Of a DNA stretch of 6,724 bases, positions 1 through 4,300 are shown in pieces (position 1 is the first letter of the stretch; the number at the start of each line of letters is the position of its first letter). The position numbers were made by a program, and so were the translations under genes. The notes under the pieces were generated by a model. It was given only the letters and a program-made list of their open reading frames with translations. It was not told the origin of the DNA and ran no database searches. The stretch comes from Bacteroides sp. CAG:144 (lineage in GTDB: Bacteria; Bacteroidota; Bacteroidia; Bacteroidales; UBA11471): NCBI GenBank assembly GCA_000434215.1, contig HF999715.1:13939-20662 (forward strand), written 5' to 3'.

Positions 1-317
1 GATAGTATGGCGTCGGGGTAGAGCCCGCGAATGACAGACAGGGCTCTGTCGAGCCGTTGCCATTCTTCTTCAAGCGGGATATCAGTGGCGTCGGGTCGGG
101 AGGAATATGCTCCGACATCGATCATGTCGCCCCCTTCCTCGATAATGGCCCGTGCCCGGTTTGCGATGATGGTTTCATCGTTTCCGCAGCGGCTGCCGGC
201 ATAGAAAGAGTCGGGGGTTGCATTGAGTATACCCATAACCCGGGGGTGATCGAGAGAAAGGAGACGACCTCCGATATTTAATGAGAGTGATGTTGGTATG
301 GCGGACTGAATCATCAT
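1..317 (-). CDS. folP: Dihydropteroate synthase, N-terminal 105 codons (gene runs off the left edge)
   Basis: DHPS condenses p-aminobenzoate with 6-hydroxymethyl-dihydropterin diphosphate to give dihydropteroate, in the cytoplasmic folate pathway; it is the sulfonamide target. The visible part begins MMIQSAIPTS. It then shows the family's first strand and loop 1 (MGILNATPDSFY, residues 28-39) and the loop-2 region (IDVGAYSSRPDA, 66-77). Most DHPS have NVTPDSF and GGESTRPG at these places; the second difference is, from memory, normal in Bacteroidota. The start is the first of two adjacent ATGs (315-317, 312-314). The frame is closed by a TGA about 60 nt further upstream, and no other ATG lies between. 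There is no Shine-Dalgarno site. The remaining roughly 170 residues, with the substrate-binding Lys and Arg/His motifs, lie outside the window. It follows the small membrane gene by 99 nt on the same strand, so it may be read from that operon or from its own promoter, which I could not identify. Confidence 0.95.
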   Translation of the reverse strand, partial: MMIQSAIPTSLSLNIGGRLLSLDHPRVMGILNATPDSFYAGSRCGNDETIIANRARAIIEEGGDMIDVGAYSSRPDATDIPLEEEWQRLDRALSVIRGLYPDAIL

Positions 318-328
318 TTTCTGACGGT

Positions 329-376
329 TACGGATATTTTCCGACGAAGATACTTCTTTTTCATCGAAAATCCGTA
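329..376. repeat. Imperfect inverted repeat upstream of folP
   Basis: TACGGATATTTTC (329-341) is matched by GAAAATCCGTA (366-376); the arms pair except for a 2-nt bulge and enclose a 24-nt loop. It fills much of the 99-nt gap between the small membrane gene and folP and would lie in the folP leader. There is no U-run after it, so it does not look like an intrinsic terminator. It could be an operator, an mRNA structure or chance. Confidence 0.3.
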
Positions 377-416
377 TTCAAAAAAGGAGAATTTTACAGG
401 ATTGTTCTGCTGTTTG

Positions 417-695
417 TTATTCTGTTGTTCCTTCTTGTTCGATAGGTTGTAGTTTTTGCTGTCTTGGTGTGTATGTTTTGCTTTTTTTTCGGGTCTTTTG
501 CGGACGGGAGAGTTGCTCCTCGAATACCGGTATTTCTTCTTCTAACCATGTCGTATCGCAGATTTCGATGTCGGGGCTCTTCTGTATGTAACGGCGGGCA
601 AGGAGCGTTGCAGCGATAGCGATGAGCAGTACGATGACGGCAATGCGCTCACCCCGGGAAAAGAACCATAATCGTTGTCTTTCGTCTATATTCAT
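417..695 (-). CDS. Small single-pass membrane protein, possible HHH-protein remnant
   Basis: The gene encodes 92 residues. A short charged N-terminus holding the motif WFFSRGERIAVIVLL (10-24) leads into one hydrophobic helix (about 17-34). A charged tail follows: acidic from 41 to 60 (WLEEEIPVFEE), then rich in Lys, Arg and Gln (67-82). From memory, 'FFSRGER' followed by a membrane helix resembles the N-terminus of Bacteroidota ComEA-like helix-hairpin-helix proteins, which are longer and carry HHH repeats after the helix. No HHH motif (GIG-type turns) is present here, and the 99 nt downstream encode no continuation in any frame. It is therefore either a shortened relative or an independent small protein. 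The ATG lies 7 nt after the stop of the NSS transporter, so the two are almost certainly co-transcribed. The function is unknown; resemblance to the HHH family is inference. Confidence 0.7.
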   Translation of the reverse strand: MNIDERQRLWFFSRGERIAVIVLLIAIAATLLARRYIQKSPDIEICDTTWLEEEIPVFEEQLSRPQKTRKKSKTYTPRQQKLQPIEQEGTTE

Positions 696-702
696 AGGTT
701 GT

Positions 703-2049
703 TTATAGGAGATGGAGGCCGGAGAGGAATATCAGAAAAATCGATACCGGAGCGATGAATCTCAAACAGAACAACAGTGGGGAGAAATACCATTTCGTTG
801 TCTCTTTTCCGTTGTATAACTCTCTGCGGACAAATTGTTTGTCGATTTTCCAACCGACGAATATCGAAATGAAAAGTCCGCCTGCCGGAAGAAGTATGTT
901 CGATGAGAGAAAATCGCAAAAATCGAAAATCGTGAGTCCGAAAATGCGTATGTCGTTCAATGCGCCGAATGACAAGGAACAGAGACTTGCCAGAACGATG
1001 TATATTCCGGTCATGATGGCTGTTGCTTTATGGCGGGAATAATGCCGGGCGTCTTGCAGGAATGCGATGGAAACTTCACTTAGCGATATGGTCGAGGTAA
1101 GAGCCGCTAGCGATACGAGAACGAAAAACAACGACGACCATAGCCACCCCAATTGCATCTGTGCAAAAAGATTGGGCAAGGTGATAAAGATAAGCTCAGG
1201 TCCCTGAGAAGGGCTGATGCCGAATGTAAATACCGTAGGGAAAATGATGATGCCGGCGAGTATGGCCACGAGGGTGTCGAAAGTCGCGACGGTTGTGGCA
1301 ACCCGTGCAAGATGCGTTTCTTTTGAATAGTATGAGGCGTATGTGATGAGTATACCCATGCCGACACTCATCGAGAAAAATGCCTGTCCCATTGCCCTCA
1401 GTACGACATTGGGGGTAATTTTGGAGAAATCGGGCTTGAAAAGGAAATTCATTCCTTCGGAGAATCCGGGGAGGAATATGGAGCGTATGCAGAAAATAAT
1501 GAGAATGAGGAAAAGAACGGGCATCAGGATATTGGCTGCTTTTTCGATACCGCTGTTTACCCCGCGCATGAGAATGACGTGGTTGATCAAAATGAAGAGG
1601 ATAACCCATACAAGCGGTTTGAGTGGAGAGGCAATGAATCGATTGAATTCTGTTGAGTAGGCTTCGGCCGATTGTTGAATCATACTTCCCGGAGTAAGAG
1701 ATTGTATGACGTATTCGAGAGTCCAGCCCGAGATGACGAAATAGAAACCGACGATAATGACCGGAGCTGAGATGCAGATGTATCCGATGATTTTCCACCA
1801 AGAGCCGGGAGCTAATTTATTGAATGCGTGTGAGGCATTCGTGCGGGAACCTCGTCCTATGATAAATTCGGCCATCATGACGGGCATAGCCAGCACCAAT
1901 ACGCAGATGATGTAAATGAGAATGAATGCCGCACCTCCGTTTTGTCCTGTTTCGTAGGGAAATCTCCATATATTTCCCAAGCCTATCGACGAACCTGCTG
2001 TGGCGGCAATGACGCCGAGTTTAGTGCTGAATGATGCTCTTTGCCCCAT
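703..2049 (-). CDS. Na+-dependent neurotransmitter:sodium symporter (NSS/SNF) family transporter
   Basis: This inner-membrane secondary transporter couples solute uptake, in bacteria usually amino acids, to the Na+ gradient. The 448 residues give about 11 hydrophobic helices, the MhsT-like count rather than the 12 of LeuT. TM1 carries the family signature GSSIGLGNIWRFPYETG (19-35), with N26 at the Na1-site Asn and the unwound Gly-rich stretch. TM6 has the second unwound segment, FFSMSVGMG (224-232). TM8 has LTSTIS (317-322), in which T318 and S319 match the Thr-Ser pair of the Na2 site. D258 in TM7 is an acidic residue in the region where LeuT has Glu290. The length is normal and I see no break. 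The substrate cannot be read from the sequence; hydrophobic or aromatic amino acids are the usual guess. The start is the first ATG after the promoter at 2091-2098. The small membrane gene follows 7 nt downstream. Confidence 0.95.
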   Translation of the reverse strand: MGQRASFSTKLGVIAATAGSSIGLGNIWRFPYETGQNGGAAFILIYIICVLVLAMPVMMAEFIIGRGSRTNASHAFNKLAPGSWWKIIGYICISAPVIIVGFYFVISGWTLEYVIQSLTPGSMIQQSAEAYSTEFNRFIASPLKPLVWVILFILINHVILMRGVNSGIEKAANILMPVLFLILIIFCIRSIFLPGFSEGMNFLFKPDFSKITPNVVLRAMGQAFFSMSVGMGILITYASYYSKETHLARVATTVATFDTLVAILAGIIIFPTVFTFGISPSQGPELIFITLPNLFAQMQLGWLWSSLFFVLVSLAALTSTISLSEVSIAFLQDARHYSRHKATAIMTGIYIVLASLCSLSFGALNDIRIFGLTIFDFCDFLSSNILLPAGGLFISIFVGWKIDKQFVRRELYNGKETTKWYFSPLLFCLRFIAPVSIFLIFLSGLHLL

Positions 2050-2090
2050 GTAAATTTCTGTTTTATGTAATGTGATTGTGTAGAAACGTA

Positions 2091-2098
2091 CAAATGTA
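2091..2098 (-). promoter_or_regulatory. Probable promoter -7 box of the NSS transporter gene
   Basis: On the minus strand this reads TACATTTG, an exact match to the Bacteroides -7 consensus TAnnTTTG. Transcription would start near 2083-2085, giving a leader of about 35 nt. I see no clear TTTG at -33. That region is instead occupied by the palindrome at 2104-2115. Confidence 0.65.
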
Positions 2099-2103
2099 AT
2101 ATT

Positions 2104-2115
2104 TTTTCGCGAAAA
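2104..2115. repeat. Perfect 12-bp palindrome TTTTCGCGAAAA
   Basis: The sequence equals its own reverse complement over 12 bp and lies exactly 5 bp upstream of the NSS -7 box, in the spacer toward -33. The position suits a dimeric repressor or activator site. AT-rich palindromes of this size also arise by chance, so the function is inference. It shares its outer TTTTCG/CGAAAA ends and its 5-bp offset with the repeat at 2140-2163. Confidence 0.45.
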
Positions 2116-2139
2116 TTATAGGATTTGTTATTTCTCTTC

Positions 2140-2163
2140 TTTTCGGGATTGTTTTCCCGAAAA
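2140..2163. repeat. Perfect 9-bp inverted repeat upstream of the VanZ-like gene
   Basis: TTTTCGGGA (2140-2148) and TCCCGAAAA (2155-2163) pair perfectly around the 6-nt loop TTGTTT. The repeat ends 5 bp before the VanZ -7 box. No gene reads into it from the left, because NSS points away, so it is unlikely to be a terminator. An operator is the better guess. A TTG inside the loop (2149-2151) could serve as a weak -33 element, so a bound protein would cover it. Confidence 0.5.
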
Positions 2164-2168
2164 AGATT

Positions 2169-2176
2169 TATCTTTG
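2169..2176 (+). promoter_or_regulatory. Probable promoter -7 box of the VanZ-like gene
   Basis: TATCTTTG matches TAnnTTTG exactly. A TTG 17 bp upstream (2149-2151) is a possible -33 element. Transcription would start near 2183, leaving a leader of about 20 nt before the ATG at 2203, which supports that start over the upstream in-frame TTG at 2125. Confidence 0.7.
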
Positions 2177-2202
2177 CTCTTATCTATTTAAGTACTGGAA
2201 CA

Positions 2203-2619
2203 ATGGACTTGAAGATATTGTTGAAAAAATTTTTCCCTACGATAAGTATTGTCGTTATTATTTTATGTCTGTCATTGATGCGGGTTTCTCCCCGTTCCGA
2301 TATGCCGGAGGTCCCATTCGGTGATAAAATCGTACATATCGTTATGTATATGGGGCTTATGTTGGTCTTTTACTTTGATGTGTACCGTCAGAATCTGCCG
2401 AAAAGCTCGTTTCGTCGCAGCCTCCTTTACGGATTGTTTGCATTTTGGGTATTCGGGGGTATTGTGGAATTGTTGCAGATGTATTGCACGACTTACCGGT
2501 CGGGCGATTGGTGGGATTGGGTGGCCAATGTCTTTGGAGTCGTCTTGGGCTTGTGGCTCGGTAAATATGTTATGCTGCTTGCCGTCAAGTTTCTTCCGCC
2601 GAGGTTTTTTCGTAGATAA
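2203..2619 (+). CDS. VanZ-like small integral membrane protein
   Basis: The product has 138 residues with four hydrophobic helices (about 12-27, 42-60, 73-92 and 107-128), the VanZ-like layout. The conserved core is visible: DKIVHIVMYMGL (41-52) in helix 2, then GGIVELLQM (85-93), followed by R99, D102, D105, N109 and G112 in the RSGDWWDWVANVFG stretch. This is the family's E-Q-R-D-D-N-G pattern. VanZ of Enterococcus gives low-level teicoplanin resistance by an unclear mechanism. Housekeeping relatives like this one are common in Bacteroidota, have no assigned function, and should not be read as resistance genes. The basic C-terminus (PPRFFRR) probably faces the cytoplasm. I chose the ATG at 2203, just behind the -7 box, over a TTG at 2125 that lies upstream of that box. 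The gene stands alone in its transcript and converges on merR with 61 nt between the stops. Confidence 0.88.
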   Translation: MDLKILLKKFFPTISIVVIILCLSLMRVSPRSDMPEVPFGDKIVHIVMYMGLMLVFYFDVYRQNLPKSSFRRSLLYGLFAFWVFGGIVELLQMYCTTYRSGDWWDWVANVFGVVLGLWLGKYVMLLAVKFLPPRFFRR

Positions 2620-2680
2620 CGGGACGATAAGTTTTTTCCCTTTTTCTGTCGTTTTTTTCGAAGGTTATTGTAAATCGTAT
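2620..2680. other. Convergent intergenic gap, VanZ-like gene and merR
   Basis: These 61 bp between the two stop codons are T-rich on the plus strand (runs of 5-7 T at 2632-2637, 2641-2645 and 2651-2657) but contain no good hairpin. The best candidate is a 4-bp GGGA/TCCC stem (2621-2624, 2637-2640). I cannot identify a bidirectional terminator, so either transcript may run into the other. Confidence 0.5.
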
Positions 2681-3148
2681 TTATCCGAATAAATCGTTTT
2701 CACGGTTTTGAGTATCGGAATTTTCTCTTCCCGTTTCTGTCGTGTCGGAAGCATTCGGGATGGGGGTGTCGATTGCATTTTCGGTATCGGCGTTTTTCCG
2801 CATTTGGGAGTCCAGTTCCCGGCATATCGACACTATTTCGGCGCGAATGGAACGCAGGCGAGAAAGAATTTCATAATTGTTTTCTGTCTTTCCCGGTTTT
2901 TTTCTCAGCTTTTCTTTGGCCCCGCTGAGTGTGAGTCCTTGCTCTTTGAGTAAATGGTAGATCAGTCCGATATTTTGGACGTCTTGGGCTGTATATGAGC
3001 GTATTTTGCGTTTGTTGTCAGAGCGTTTTGGGGCTATAAGGTCAAATTCTTTTTCCCAAAACCGAAGGGTCGATTCATTGACGTTGTAATATTGCGCCAC
3101 CTCGGTGATGGAATAGAACATTTTTTCGGGAAGTTCTTTTTTTGCCAT
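2681..3148 (-). CDS. MerR-family transcriptional regulator
   Basis: The 155-residue protein is a DNA-binding protein with an N-terminal MerR winged helix-turn-helix. YSITEVAQYYNVNESTLRFW (12-31) is the HTH, FDLIAPKR (35-42) follows, and RSYTAQDVQNIGLIYHLL (50-67) forms wing and helix 3. Residues about 70-118 form a helix with heptad-like hydrophobics, the expected antiparallel dimerisation coil. The tail, about 119-155, is rich in Asn, Asp, Thr and Glu and looks disordered. Only one cysteine (C109) is present and no ligand-binding domain follows, so there is no sign of metal, redox or drug sensing. This minimal form is, from memory, common near alaS in Bacteroidales and of unknown target. The gene starts 13 nt after the M23 peptidase stop, has no promoter box of its own that I can see, and is probably co-transcribed with it. 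Confidence 0.92.
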   Translation of the reverse strand: MAKKELPEKMFYSITEVAQYYNVNESTLRFWEKEFDLIAPKRSDNKRKIRSYTAQDVQNIGLIYHLLKEQGLTLSGAKEKLRKKPGKTENNYEILSRLRSIRAEIVSICRELDSQMRKNADTENAIDTPIPNASDTTETGRENSDTQNRENDLFG

Positions 3149-3161
3149 TGTGCAGAGACAA

Positions 3162-4133
3162 TTAGTCCATCACCAGACCGTTGTTTTCGGCCAACTGTAT
3201 CATCATATCGTAGTCTTCCGGAGACAAATCGAAGAAATAATAATTGATGGGATTCTGGTGCTTTCCTTTGTAAATGACTTCGTAATGGAGATGGGGCCCT
3301 GTCGATTTTCCCGTGCTGCCCACCTCGGCAATGACTTCTCCGCGGACGACTTTTTTTCCTCTTTTCGTGTCGATTTTGCTCAAATGTCCGTACAAAGTTC
3401 TATAATTGTACCCGTGATCGACAATGACAGTGTTGCCATAGCCTTGTTTCCAGCCGGTGAAAATCACGGTTCCGTTGGCCGTTGAGTAGACAGGCGTACC
3501 GGTATTGGCGGCAAAATCCATTCCGGCGTGGAATTTACGGGTGTGATAGATGGGGTCGATGCGCCAGCCGTACCCCGATGCGGTACGTTTCAGGTCCTTG
3601 TTCGATATGGGCTGTATGGCCGGCATGCAACTGATACGGTCTTCGTTTTGTTTCACCATTTCCATGACCTCGTTGAATGAGGTGCTTTGTACATAAAGTT
3701 GTCGGCGCAAAAGGTCGAGTTTTTTTGTAGAAGAAACAATGAGGTCGGCGTTGGCCAGATTTTGCAGTTCTTTGTAGTGCGAGTCGTTGTCGATGCCGGC
3801 ATTGCGGGCTTTGCTGTCGATGGGGTTGGCCTGCATGATGATGCGGTAAAGGTTGTTATCACGCTGCTGTACATCGCTCATTACCTCCAATGCTTCATCG
3901 AGCCGGTGAGACAGGATACGGTATTGGGTTGCCATTTGTTCGTTGTCTTCCCGCAGTTTCTTTTCTCGGGGGGATTCGAAAAAGTGGTAAAAGATAAGAA
4001 AAAAACCGATGCCGATGAGGATACTCAGCAATAGGTATTTACATACCGAAAATATGCGAGCGCCTACCGACGGATAGATACGTTCGTATGAAAGGGTGTT
4101 GGGGTTATATTTATAGAAAACTTTCCGCGCCAT
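3162..4133 (-). CDS. Membrane-anchored M23 family metallopeptidase (peptidoglycan endopeptidase type)
   Basis: The product is 323 residues. A short cytoplasmic N-terminus (MARKVFYKYNPNTLSYERIYP) precedes one membrane helix (about 31-51). A periplasmic coiled-coil stretch follows (about 54-165), then a C-terminal LytM/M23 domain (about 185-300). All active-site residues are present: zinc ligands H202 and D206 in FHAGMDFA, the catalytic His H250 in LYGH, and H281 and H283 in GPHLHYEV. It should therefore be catalytically competent, unlike EnvC/NlpD-type activators, and probably cuts peptide cross-links in peptidoglycan. The substrate bond is inferred from the family. The frame is open to 4223, but I chose the ATG at 4133 because MARKVFYKYNP is the family's usual beginning and the extra 30 residues would overlap the promoter. 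It is the first gene of a probable two-gene unit with merR and is divergent from alaS. Confidence 0.93.
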   Translation of the reverse strand: MARKVFYKYNPNTLSYERIYPSVGARIFSVCKYLLLSILIGIGFFLIFYHFFESPREKKLREDNEQMATQYRILSHRLDEALEVMSDVQQRDNNLYRIIMQANPIDSKARNAGIDNDSHYKELQNLANADLIVSSTKKLDLLRRQLYVQSTSFNEVMEMVKQNEDRISCMPAIQPISNKDLKRTASGYGWRIDPIYHTRKFHAGMDFAANTGTPVYSTANGTVIFTGWKQGYGNTVIVDHGYNYRTLYGHLSKIDTKRGKKVVRGEVIAEVGSTGKSTGPHLHYEVIYKGKHQNPINYYFFDLSPEDYDMMIQLAENNGLVMD

Positions 4134-4220
4134 AAATAGATTGCAGGTCTTTCTTCGGTCTCGAGTACCTCTGGTGTCGCAAAAACGGATAAAACCGTGA
4201 TTTTTTGTCTGCAATGACCG

Positions 4221-4228
4221 CAAAAATA
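4221..4228 (-). promoter_or_regulatory. Probable promoter -7 box of the M23 peptidase gene
   Basis: On the minus strand this reads TATTTTTG, matching TAnnTTTG. A TTG on the same strand (4249-4251) sits 20 bp further upstream and is a plausible -33 element. Transcription would start near 4214, leaving a leader of about 80 nt before the ATG at 4133. It is separated by a single base from the alaS box at 4230-4237. Confidence 0.6.
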
Positions 4229-4237
4229 ATATTTTTG
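4221..4237. repeat. 17-bp palindrome made of two opposed -7 boxes
   Basis: CAAAAATA-A-TATTTTTG is perfectly symmetric around the central A at 4229. Each arm is the -7 box of one of the divergent transcripts, M23 to the left and alaS to the right. Two polymerases could not open both boxes at once, so the two start sites should compete, or a single protein could control both. Confidence 0.6.
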
Positions 4238-4248
4238 GGCTATTTTTG
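4230..4248 (+). promoter_or_regulatory. alaS promoter region with two tandem -7 boxes
   Basis: TATTTTTG occurs twice in the same direction, at 4230-4237 and 4241-4248, both exact matches to TAnnTTTG and 11 bp apart. For the left box, TTTG at 4204-4207 gives a rather long 22-bp spacer to a -33 element. For the right box I see no -33 match. Start points would be near 4244 or 4254, giving leaders of about 57 or 47 nt. Which box is used cannot be decided from sequence. Confidence 0.55.
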
Positions 4249-4259
4249 CAAGCGCAAAA
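4244..4259. repeat. Inverted repeat TTTTGC-N4-GCAAAA at the alaS start region
   Basis: Six-base arms (4244-4249, 4254-4259) surround AAGC. The left arm overlaps the second alaS -7 box, so a protein bound here would block that promoter. If transcription starts at about 4244, the arms would instead form a hairpin at the very 5' end of the mRNA. Its right arm shares AAAA with the next hairpin (4256-4273). Confidence 0.4.
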
Positions 4260-4280
4260 GGTAAAAACCTTTTTTCTTTT
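4256..4280 (+). terminator. Weak terminator-like hairpin with T-rich tail in the alaS leader
   Basis: AAAAGGT (4256-4262) pairs with ACCTTTT (4267-4273) around AAAA, and the sequence continues TTTCTTTT. The shape is that of an intrinsic terminator or attenuator, but the 7-bp stem has only two G-C pairs, so strong termination is unlikely. It lies about 20-30 nt upstream of the alaS ATG. It may be no more than the AT-rich leader usual in this phylum. Confidence 0.25.
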
Positions 4281-4300
4281 GAATATTTAAATCAAACTAT

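Noticed and set aside
57..281. 74-codon plus-strand frame at the left end
   Set aside because: It is antisense to folP, whose loop-1 and loop-2 motifs are clear on the minus strand.
1196..1801. 201-codon minus-strand frame overlapping the NSS gene
   Set aside because: It overlaps the NSS gene in another frame of the same strand; the NSS frame carries all family motifs and this one is His/Arg-rich without a domain.
2140..2163. Intrinsic terminator
   Set aside because: The hairpin is clean, but no gene transcribes into it from the left and the following bases are AAGATTTA rather than a T-run; it sits directly upstream of a promoter box.
2125..2202. N-terminal extension of the VanZ-like protein from a TTG start
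   Set aside because: The extension would cover the inverted repeat and the exact -7 box; starting at the ATG at 2203 gives a normal VanZ-like protein.
2203..2619. Glycopeptide resistance gene (vanZ)
   Set aside because: Only the broad VanZ-like fold is shown; no other van genes are nearby and such proteins are common as housekeeping genes in this phylum.
4185..4198. Hairpin ACGG-N6-CCGT followed by T-run on the minus strand in the M23 leader
   Set aside because: A 4-bp stem is too short to separate from chance in an AT-rich leader.
4134..4223. 30-residue N-terminal extension of the M23 peptidase
   Set aside because: The extension is Arg/Lys-rich without family character and runs into the -7 box at 4221-4228; the ATG at 4133 gives the usual N-terminus.
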